Assembly: GCA_910589485.1 (NCBI GenBank) | Contig: CAJUSW010000010.1 | Coordinates: 1 to 64,000 of the forward strand | Source: an uncultured Duncaniella sp. | GTDB taxonomy: Bacteria; Bacteroidota; Bacteroidia; Bacteroidales; Muribaculaceae | Length of the DNA: 64,000 bases | Direction: 5' to 3' | Shown here: one piece after another, positions 17,047-24,305 of the stretch | Position numbering within the stretch: position 1 is the stretch's first letter | How the letters are laid out: each line of letters starts with the position of its first letter | Notes under the pieces: model-generated | The model's input: the letters and a program-made list of their open reading frames with translations, nothing else | Database searches by the model: none | What the model was told of the DNA's origin: nothing | Made by a program: the position numbers and the translations under genes

Positions 17047-18372
17047 ATGGGAAAAGTAGAAACTTGCCATCCGAGACTTTCAACTGAAGCGATGATCGCA
17101 TTGGCTGAAACCGATGAGCAATTCGTGATAATACCGCTCACCGACGATGCCGTTGAGTTCAATCATCGTGGGCAGGAAAGAATGAAACAGGTGCTTGAGC
17201 TCACCGGAGCGCCGTTTGTCTACAGTGACTATCACGAAGACGGAGTGACACAGAAACTCATACCTTACCAGGCCGGCTCATTGAGAGATGATTTTGATTT
17301 CGGCAAGATAGTGATGGTGAGGGCTGACAGGATGAGAGCGGCTTTGGCAGAGTCTGCCGTGCGCTATCGTGCGGCAGGATGGTATGACCTGAGGCTGAGG
17401 CTTACTCGCGATCATCTCCCGGCCTATTGCCCGGAGCCTCTGTATTATTGCATGGGAAAGACAGATGAATATGACGAGAAACAGCATTTTGCCTATGTCG
17501 ATCCCCGAAACCGTGAATCTCAGATTGAAATGGAGAAAGCTGTTACAGCCTATCTGGAGGCAATTGGCGCTAAGGTGTCGGCATGCGACCGAAAGAACTT
17601 GGACGTTTCGGACGGGGATTTTCCTGTAGAAGCAAGCGTTATAATCCCTGTTAGAAACCGCCGTCGCACTATAGGTGATGCTGTGGAGTCGGCATTATCA
17701 CAGGTGACAGATTTCAATTATAAGGTGATCGTGGTTGACAACCGGAGCGACGACGGCACTTCCGATATTCTAAGAGAGTTTTCCAACAGGGATTCACGAC
17801 TGAAAGTAATCGATACGGCAAAGTTGCCTTACAGATCTATCGGGATAGGTGGTTGCTGGAACATTGCTGTGGGAGATGCTGATTGCGGGCGCTTTGCCGT
17901 TCAGCTCGATAGTGATGATGTGTACAGTTCCCCCCACACTCTTCAGAAAATCGTTGACAAATTCCGAAGCGAGAACTGTGCCATGGTGATCGGATCATAC
18001 ACACTCACCGATTTTGACCGCAATCTGCTCCCTCCCGGATTGATTGACCATGCCGAATGGACCGATGAGAATGGCGCTAACAATGCGTTGCGCATCAACG
18101 GGCTCGGAGCGCCGAGAGCTTTCTATACGCCGGTGGCCAGGGCTATCGGCTTCCCCGATGTGTGCTATGGCGAGGACTATGCCATGGGCTTGGCCATAAG
18201 CCGGGAATACCATATCGGCAGGATATACGAATCGCTTTATTTGTGTCGCAGATGGGAGGATAATACCGATCACGGCCTGTCACGCGAACGGGTCAATGCG
18301 AACAACTATTACAAAGACTCGATAAGAACCATGGAACTAATCCGACGCAGGAATGGCAAAGGAAAGCAATAA
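17047..18372 (+). CDS. Family 2 glycosyltransferase with long N-terminal extension
   Basis: A 441-residue protein. The GT-A domain starts near residue 195 (ASVIIPVRNRRRTIGDAVES, VIVVDNRSDDGT) and contains the metal-binding LDSDD near residue 287. The first about 190 residues hold FVYSDYHEDG and a later AGWYDLRLRL, which look like the second half of a GT2 fold, so the protein may be a degenerate duplicate. No membrane segment is visible, so it acts in the cytosol on a soluble or membrane-surface acceptor. The donor and acceptor are unknown. It overlaps the DUF4922 gene by 20 bases. Confidence 0.82.
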   Translation: MGKVETCHPRLSTEAMIALAETDEQFVIIPLTDDAVEFNHRGQERMKQVLELTGAPFVYSDYHEDGVTQKLIPYQAGSLRDDFDFGKIVMVRADRMRAALAESAVRYRAAGWYDLRLRLTRDHLPAYCPEPLYYCMGKTDEYDEKQHFAYVDPRNRESQIEMEKAVTAYLEAIGAKVSACDRKNLDVSDGDFPVEASVIIPVRNRRRTIGDAVESALSQVTDFNYKVIVVDNRSDDGTSDILREFSNRDSRLKVIDTAKLPYRSIGIGGCWNIAVGDADCGRFAVQLDSDDVYSSPHTLQKIVDKFRSENCAMVIGSYTLTDFDRNLLPPGLIDHAEWTDENGANNALRINGLGAPRAFYTPVARAIGFPDVCYGEDYAMGLAISREYHIGRIYESLYLCRRWEDNTDHGLSRERVNANNYYKDSIRTMELIRRRNGKGKQ

Positions 18373-19306
18373 AAATATCACGGCAACCGATGTAGGCATG
18401 CTGATGGAAAGACAGCGTAAGGAATGGCTGTTGCTGAGGCGTAATCTCGAGACATTGCGTAATGCAAAAAAGGAGGAGATACCCTTGAATGTCTCCGCGG
18501 GAGTGGTGTCCAAGAGGTTGCTGAATTACCGCAAAGGATCACTCTCAGCCAATCTCACGGCGATTGCCAATGGCGAAAGGCCCTGTTTCCTGTGCCATAA
18601 AGCACGTCCTGAGGAGCAGGAGTATTTGGAGTGGGGAGATTATGAAATCCTCGTTAACCCCTACCCTGCTGATGAATACCACTATACCATAGTCAACCGG
18701 GATCATGTGCCACAAAGCATCGTCGGACGAGTAGCGGATATGGTTGAGCTTGCCCGGATGTTGAAGGATGAATGTATATTCTACAATGGCGCGAAATGCG
18801 GAGCGTCGGCCCCCGACCATATGCATTTTCAGGCAATAACGGCAAATGCTGTCAGGAATTTCATAAGCAAGAGTGAGGACCGCGATAAGCTCATTGAGAC
18901 GGAGGCCGGTAGTGTCTCTGTCCCCAAGGCGGGAGCCTCTCCATTCGGATATTTTATTATAGATATCAAAGGCTCCAATGATGTGAATGATCTGTTCAAC
19001 CGTGTTGTCGATAGTCTGCCGGCACATTATGGCGAGGAGCCGATGATGAATGTGCTCGCGTTCAATGCCGGAGAGAGCGTGCGTGTAGTTGTAATTCCCC
19101 GCCGTAAGCATCGGCCTGATATATATGGGGCTGATGATGGCAAGATGCTCGTGAGTCCGGCCTCTCTTGAGATGGCGGGGATGTTCCTGACCTCAAGGGA
19201 TAGCGATTTCATGCGGCTCGACGGAGATATGGCGTGTGAAATATATAGAGAAGTTGCTTATAGCGATCAGGAATTTAACGAATTTATCAGCCGACTGACC
19301 AGATGA
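18353..19306 (+). CDS. DUF4922 protein, HIT/nucleotidylyl-phosphorylase-like
   Basis: A 317-residue protein with a Cys pair in PCFLCHKARPEEQ and the HIT-like motif PDHMHFQ (His156, His158), found in Ap4A phosphorylases and GDP-sugar phosphorylases. The spacing and the sequence NPYPADEYHYTIVNRDHVPQ fit the DUF4922 family. The activity is probably phosphorolysis or nucleotidyl transfer on a nucleotide-sugar or dinucleotide, but the substrate is not known. It overlaps the GT2 gene by 20 bases and the SpoIID gene by 4 bases, so all three are probably made together. Confidence 0.75.
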   Translation: MAKESNKNITATDVGMLMERQRKEWLLLRRNLETLRNAKKEEIPLNVSAGVVSKRLLNYRKGSLSANLTAIANGERPCFLCHKARPEEQEYLEWGDYEILVNPYPADEYHYTIVNRDHVPQSIVGRVADMVELARMLKDECIFYNGAKCGASAPDHMHFQAITANAVRNFISKSEDRDKLIETEAGSVSVPKAGASPFGYFIIDIKGSNDVNDLFNRVVDSLPAHYGEEPMMNVLAFNAGESVRVVVIPRRKHRPDIYGADDGKMLVSPASLEMAGMFLTSRDSDFMRLDGDMACEIYREVAYSDQEFNEFISRLTR

Positions 19307-20628
19307 AACAACCACAAGTAACTGTGGGAATATTATCCCGCGATGTAATAAAGTTCAGGTTCGACGGTGTGTTTTCGACCGGAGACACGAGTGTCGTGAC
19401 AGGGCCTCAGGAGGCACGGTTGTCCGATTCAGGACTTGCGATAGTATGGAATGGCAAGAGTTACAACTCCCTGGATTTTGAGCCGGCTTCATACGATGGC
19501 AATTCATTTGAGATCGAGGGCGTGACCATCGGGGTGGATTTCCACTGGGAACGGGAAGAAAACCAGAGATTCAAGGGTGCGTTGCGGTTGATCATATCGG
19601 ACGGAAAAATTACTGCGATCAACCTGATCGGAGTGGAGGATTATCTCGTGTCGGTGATATCAAGTGAGATGAAATCGACCAGCTCATTACCACTGCTGAG
19701 AGCTCACTCAGTGATATCGCGGTCATGGTTGCTTGCCCAGATGGAATCAAGGAACGAAAAAGTCTCTAAAAAATATCGGGCCGGCTCCGACAAGGCTGGC
19801 AATGGAGAAATAATCAGATGGTGGGATCATGAAGACCACAAGGATTTTGATGTGTGTGCTGATGATCACTGCCAACGGTATCAGGGAATCTCGCGCATCG
19901 ACACCCATGTGGCAGCCGGGGCGGTCAGTGACACACGTGGCCAGGTGCTGATGTATGAAGGCAAATTGTGCGACGCTCGCTTTTCAAAGTGTTGCGGAGG
20001 AGTATTTGAACTATTTGAATCATGCTGGGACGACACCCCGCATCCTTATCTCACAGTTCGCAGGGATGACGTCGATTCGTCAACTTACCCCGATTTGACG
20101 AAAGAGGAGAATGTGAGAGAGTGGATTTTGTCGAGACCGACGTCATTCTGCAGCACTACCGACGGACGGATACTGAATCAGGTGCTGAACAACTATGACC
20201 TGGAGCGACGGGACTTTTATCGCTGGACCGAAGAGATATCTCAGGATAAAATTGTAGATCTCCTCAAGAGCCGTAGTGACATATCCGTAGGGAAAGTGAT
20301 TGACCTTCAGCCGGTGGAGCGAGGCACATCAGGCCGCATTGTACGGTTACGGGTTGTGGGAACTCTCGGTGAAGTTGTGATAGGCAAGGAACTTATGATA
20401 CGGCGCTCGTTGTCGGAGTCTCATCTGCTGAGCTCAGCTTTTGTGGTTGAGCGTCATTATGGGGAGAGTGACGTGATACCCACCTCATTCACTCTTCATG
20501 GCGCCGGCTGGGGACATGGCGTAGGCTTATGCCAGATCGGAGCAGCCGTGATGGGCGAACGCGGATACGGATATGAGGAGATACTCAGCCACTATTACCC
20601 GGGAGCCAAACTACAGAAAATGTATTGA
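19303..20628 (+). CDS. SpoIID/LytB domain protein
   Basis: A 441-residue protein whose centre has GVEDYLVSVISSEM and LLRAHSVISRSWLLAQM, the SpoIID signature including the catalytic-type Glu. The C-terminal part has GAGWGHGVGLCQIGAAVMG, also typical. SpoIID is a lytic transglycosylase that cuts peptidoglycan strands lacking stem peptides, which matches an amidase and NamZ nearby. No signal peptide is obvious (starts MKQPQVTVGILSRDVIKF), which is odd for a wall enzyme; a start further upstream would run into the DUF4922 gene. Confidence 0.85.
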   Translation: MKQPQVTVGILSRDVIKFRFDGVFSTGDTSVVTGPQEARLSDSGLAIVWNGKSYNSLDFEPASYDGNSFEIEGVTIGVDFHWEREENQRFKGALRLIISDGKITAINLIGVEDYLVSVISSEMKSTSSLPLLRAHSVISRSWLLAQMESRNEKVSKKYRAGSDKAGNGEIIRWWDHEDHKDFDVCADDHCQRYQGISRIDTHVAAGAVSDTRGQVLMYEGKLCDARFSKCCGGVFELFESCWDDTPHPYLTVRRDDVDSSTYPDLTKEENVREWILSRPTSFCSTTDGRILNQVLNNYDLERRDFYRWTEEISQDKIVDLLKSRSDISVGKVIDLQPVERGTSGRIVRLRVVGTLGEVVIGKELMIRRSLSESHLLSSAFVVERHYGESDVIPTSFTLHGAGWGHGVGLCQIGAAVMGERGYGYEEILSHYYPGAKLQKMY

Positions 20629-20641
20629 CCGAAGAATAATC

Positions 20642-21931
20642 ATGTCGACATCACTTAATAAGAAAACATCCCGCTCTCCATGGGCATGGGTTCCCACTCT
20701 ATATTTCGCGCAAGGGTTGCCTTACATCGCCGTAATGACATTGTCGGTGATAATGTACAAACGACTCGGCATCTCCAACACCGATATCGCGCTTTACACC
20801 GGGTGGCTGTATCTGCCATGGGTGATCAAGCCATTCTGGAGTCCCATTGTGGATATATTTTCCACCAAAAGGCATTGGATCATACTCATGCAATGGCTTG
20901 TGGCCATCGCATTTGCCGGTATAGCTTTCACGCTGCCCACAACATTCTTTTTCAGTATGACGTTGGCCGTGTTCTGGATGGTGGCATTCGTGTCGGCCAC
21001 ACACGACATTGCCGCCGATGGCTTCTACATGCTCGCCCTGTCGGAGCACGAGCAATCGTTCTATGTGGGAATACGTTCTACTTTCTACCGTATAGCATCA
21101 ATTGCCGGACAAGGGGCGCTTGTGGTAGTGGCCGGGTATATCGAAGATCACACGGGTAATATCGCGGGCGCATGGAGTGCGGTATTCTTTATACTTTCAG
21201 CTCTGTTCCTTGTATTTGCCATATATCATTCGTGGTCGCTCCCTAAGGTGGAAGCGCGCAAGGATGATGAAAAGTCGGGAAATATCGCAGATGTATGGCG
21301 GGAATTCGGAAATGTATTTGCCGCTTTCTTCAGAAAAAAGCAGGTGGGAATAGCGATATTGTTCATGCTCCTGTACCGTTTGCCCGAAGCTCAGTTGGTT
21401 AAACTCATCAATCCGTTCCTGCTTGATCCGGTCGAGGCCGGCGGACTTGGCCTCTCAACTTCCGATGTGGGAATAGTGTACGGCACGGTAGGAATAATAG
21501 GCCTGACGTTGGGCGGTATAATTGGTGGAGTGTTCGCTGCAAGGCAGGGCTTGAGATTCTGGTTGAAGCCTATGGCCTGGAGCATGTCTCTCACCTGTCT
21601 GACATTCGTGTATCTGAGCTATGCTTCCGATCCGAGCCTGTTGGCGATAAAGGCATGCGTGTTCATTGAGCAATTTGGCTACGGATTTGGGTTCACGGCC
21701 TATATGCTCTATCTTATATACTTTTCCGAGGGCGAGTTCTCGACTGCTCATTACAGCATCTGTACAGGTTTCATGGCTCTTGGCATGATGTTGCCTGGCA
21801 TGGCCGCCGGCTGGATTGAGGATACTATAGGATACAGAATGTTTTTCATCTGGACCATGGTGTGCTGTATAGCTACTATCGGGGTCACATATTTATTGAA
21901 TATTAACCCTGAATTCGGTAAAAAGCGCTGA
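20642..21931 (+). CDS. Major facilitator permease, AmpG-like
   Basis: A 429-residue protein from the ATG at 20642; an upstream start at 20573 would overlap the SpoIID gene by 56 bases. It has about twelve hydrophobic segments and the AmpG-like stretch WAWVPTLYFAQGLPYIAVM followed by GWLYLPWVIKPFWSPIVD. AmpG proteins import GlcNAc-anhydro-MurNAc muropeptides across the inner membrane. It lies 13 bases after the SpoIID gene and before namZ and the kinase, which supports muropeptide uptake. Transport of another sugar cannot be excluded. Confidence 0.82.
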   Translation: MSTSLNKKTSRSPWAWVPTLYFAQGLPYIAVMTLSVIMYKRLGISNTDIALYTGWLYLPWVIKPFWSPIVDIFSTKRHWIILMQWLVAIAFAGIAFTLPTTFFFSMTLAVFWMVAFVSATHDIAADGFYMLALSEHEQSFYVGIRSTFYRIASIAGQGALVVVAGYIEDHTGNIAGAWSAVFFILSALFLVFAIYHSWSLPKVEARKDDEKSGNIADVWREFGNVFAAFFRKKQVGIAILFMLLYRLPEAQLVKLINPFLLDPVEAGGLGLSTSDVGIVYGTVGIIGLTLGGIIGGVFAARQGLRFWLKPMAWSMSLTCLTFVYLSYASDPSLLAIKACVFIEQFGYGFGFTAYMLYLIYFSEGEFSTAHYSICTGFMALGMMLPGMAAGWIEDTIGYRMFFIWTMVCCIATIGVTYLLNINPEFGKKR

Positions 21932-21986
21932 ACACTGAACAATACGTCGTGGTTATAACCTAAATAACCATGACACAAACTATAAC

Positions 21987-23297
21987 ATGAAAATTATGTC
22001 ATTTTTATTGAGTGTGGCAGCTGTGGTGGCAATGACCGGTTGCTCGCAATCATCCGGAACTGCCGAAAGAGTGTCGGAGACCGGTATCGAGAATCGTAAC
22101 ACACAGGAGGAGGTATGCCAATCGGTTGTCACTCCCGGTATTGAAGTGTTGAAAGCCTCAGGCTTTGAACAACTGCAAGGTAAGCGCGTCGGACTGATTA
22201 CAAATCCTACCGGCGTTGACAACGATCTCCGCTCCACAATAGATATCCTTGCAGAAGCTCCGGGTGTTAAGTTGACCGCATTGTTCGCGCCTGAACATGG
22301 AGTGAGAGGCGATTACGTGGCCGGAGCATCGGTGGCAAACAGTGTGGACAAGAAGACCGGTGTGCCGGTGTATTCATTGCATGGTCGCACACGCAAACCA
22401 ACACCCGATATGCTTAAGGATGTGGATGTGCTGGTCTATGATATCCAGGATATAGGATGCCGCAGCTATACATTCATTTCCACCATGGGACTTGCCATGG
22501 AAGCCGCCGCCCGTGACGGCAAGGAGTTCATGGTGCTTGATAGGCCTAATCCATTGGGCGGATATAAGGTTGAGGGTAACATTGTGGAAAAGGGACGCGA
22601 GTCATTCGTTGGCCAATATCCGATACCTTATATATATGGTCTCACTCCCGGAGAGCTTGCGGAGTATCTGAATGAGGAGGGATTGCTTGGCACAGGAACG
22701 AAAGTCAACCTCACGGTCATTCCTATGAAAGGGTGGCGTAGAGATATGACATTTGCCGAAACCGGGATGCCATGGGTGCTCCCCTCTCCCCATATACCCA
22801 CCCCCGATGCCGCCTTGCTTTATCCCGCAACAGGAATCATGGGAGAGCTGAGCTATGTATCAATTGGCGTAGGATATACATTGCCATTCAGCATTGCCGC
22901 CGCGCCGTGGATTGATGCACAGAAATTAACCGACAGACTCAACACGCTTGACATCCCCGGGGTTGAGTTCCGCCCGATATTCTATAAGCCGTTCTACGGA
23001 CAAAACAGCGGGACCAATGTCGCCGGAGTGCAGATATATGTGCGTGATGAGAGGAAAGCGCCACTGTCGCTGATTCAGTTCTATATAATGCAGGAACTTG
23101 CCGAGATGTATCCTCAGCACAAGGCCTTCGCTTCGGCCACGCAAGCACGTGTGAAGATGTTTGATCAAGTGTGTGGTTCTGCCAAAGTCCGTCAACTGTT
23201 CACTAAACGTTACAAGGTGGCCGATATGCTGGATTTCTGGAATGGTGAAGCTGATTCGTTCAAGCAACATTCGTCAAAATATTATATCTATAAATGA
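21987..23297 (+). CDS. namZ: Exo-beta-N-acetylmuramidase NamZ-like lipoprotein (DUF1343)
   Basis: A 436-residue protein with a lipoprotein signal (AVVAMTGC, Cys near residue 19) and the DUF1343 signatures LFAPEHGVRGD, VYDIQDIGCRSYTFISTMG, VLDRPNPLGG and TGIMGELSYVSIGVGYT. The family's founding member, NamZ, releases MurNAc from non-reducing ends of peptidoglycan fragments. The lipid anchor places it in the periplasm or on a membrane surface. Its end overlaps the sugar kinase by 4 bases, which suggests that freed amino sugars are then phosphorylated. Confidence 0.88.
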   Translation: MKIMSFLLSVAAVVAMTGCSQSSGTAERVSETGIENRNTQEEVCQSVVTPGIEVLKASGFEQLQGKRVGLITNPTGVDNDLRSTIDILAEAPGVKLTALFAPEHGVRGDYVAGASVANSVDKKTGVPVYSLHGRTRKPTPDMLKDVDVLVYDIQDIGCRSYTFISTMGLAMEAAARDGKEFMVLDRPNPLGGYKVEGNIVEKGRESFVGQYPIPYIYGLTPGELAEYLNEEGLLGTGTKVNLTVIPMKGWRRDMTFAETGMPWVLPSPHIPTPDAALLYPATGIMGELSYVSIGVGYTLPFSIAAAPWIDAQKLTDRLNTLDIPGVEFRPIFYKPFYGQNSGTNVAGVQIYVRDERKAPLSLIQFYIMQELAEMYPQHKAFASATQARVKMFDQVCGSAKVRQLFTKRYKVADMLDFWNGEADSFKQHSSKYYIYK

Positions 23298-24163
23298 TAC
23301 TTGTATTCGACAGCGGCAGCACTAAAACATCTGTCGCATTGGTCAAGGATAAGACGCAACCGGCCGTTATCGTGGAATTGTCGTCGGGCCATAACGCCAT
23401 AAGTGCGCCTCGGGGTGTGCTTAGCGACATGGTATCTCAGTCGGATGAAATTATGAGTGCGGCAGACTCGGTGACACACATATATTATTATGGTGCAGGA
23501 TGTGCCACTGCCGAGGCATGTGAGAATGTGAGGAAAGAGCTTGCCGGCCTATTCTCACGTAGCGAAATCGCCGTAGCATCCGACATGCTCGGCGCGGCAC
23601 GGGCCGTCTGCGGAAATTCGCCAGGTATAGTTGGGATCTTGGGCACCGGATCCAATTCATGCCTGTATGACGGAAGCGGTATCACAGCCAATGTGCCACC
23701 TCTGGGTTATATACTTGGAGATGAGGGAAGTGGAGCCGTGATCGGGAAAAGATTTCTTGGATTGCTGTTCAAGGGACAATTCCCTGAAGAAATCCGCCGG
23801 GAGTTTGACAGCATGTATGGACTCAATGTGGCCGATGTGTTGACCAAGGTTTATCGCGAACCGAAGGCTAACGCTTTCCTCGCGTCATTTGCACCTTTTG
23901 TGGCCAAGATGTGTGTCCATGTGGAGGTTAACCAATTCGTAATCGGGGAATTCCTCAGATACATACGGTATAACCTGAAAGGATATGACGGCTTTGGCGA
24001 TATCCCGGTTCACTTCATCGGATCGATAGCCGATAACTTCCGTGAACAACTGAAGTGTGCATTGGAGACGGAAGGTGGAATAATAGGAGAAATAATACGT
24101 TCTCCCATAGGCTTTATGGCTGATTTTCATAGATGTTCTGCCGAGGAAGACCAATGGCTATAA
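23294..24163 (+). CDS. BadF/BadG-type amino sugar kinase (possible MurNAc or GlcNAc kinase)
   Basis: A 289-residue ASKHA kinase: MILVFDSGSTKTSVALV (phosphate-binding), GILGTGSNSCLYDGS, and GYILGDEGSGAVIGKRFL, the pattern of N-acetylglucosamine kinase-like BadF family proteins. In the same operon as an AmpG-like permease and NamZ, a MurNAc kinase (MurK) role is attractive but not proven; GlcNAc or a glucosaminyl lipid precursor are alternatives. No MurQ etherase is encoded in the window. Confidence 0.75.
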   Translation: MILVFDSGSTKTSVALVKDKTQPAVIVELSSGHNAISAPRGVLSDMVSQSDEIMSAADSVTHIYYYGAGCATAEACENVRKELAGLFSRSEIAVASDMLGAARAVCGNSPGIVGILGTGSNSCLYDGSGITANVPPLGYILGDEGSGAVIGKRFLGLLFKGQFPEEIRREFDSMYGLNVADVLTKVYREPKANAFLASFAPFVAKMCVHVEVNQFVIGEFLRYIRYNLKGYDGFGDIPVHFIGSIADNFREQLKCALETEGGIIGEIIRSPIGFMADFHRCSAEEDQWL

Positions 24164-24193
24164 CATATTTTCATTAAAAGATACATAAATGGC

Positions 24194-24224
24194 TTGAAAA
24201 CTAAGCGGAAAAACATTATCTTTG
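24194..24224 (+). promoter_or_regulatory. Bacteroidetes-type promoter for ppdK
   Basis: TTG at 24194-24196, a 20-base spacer and TATCTTTG at 24217-24224, followed by a leader of about 75 AT-rich bases before the ATG at 24306. Confidence 0.75.
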
Positions 24225-24305
24225 CATATGATTTAAAAATGCCATCTAAAACACAGGATAATTTAAATTATAATATCAATATCTAATATATTACTAACCA
24301 ACACA

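Noticed and set aside
21950..21970. Small hairpin upstream of namZ
   Set aside because: A 7-base AT-rich stem, weak, with no T run and inside an apparent operon.
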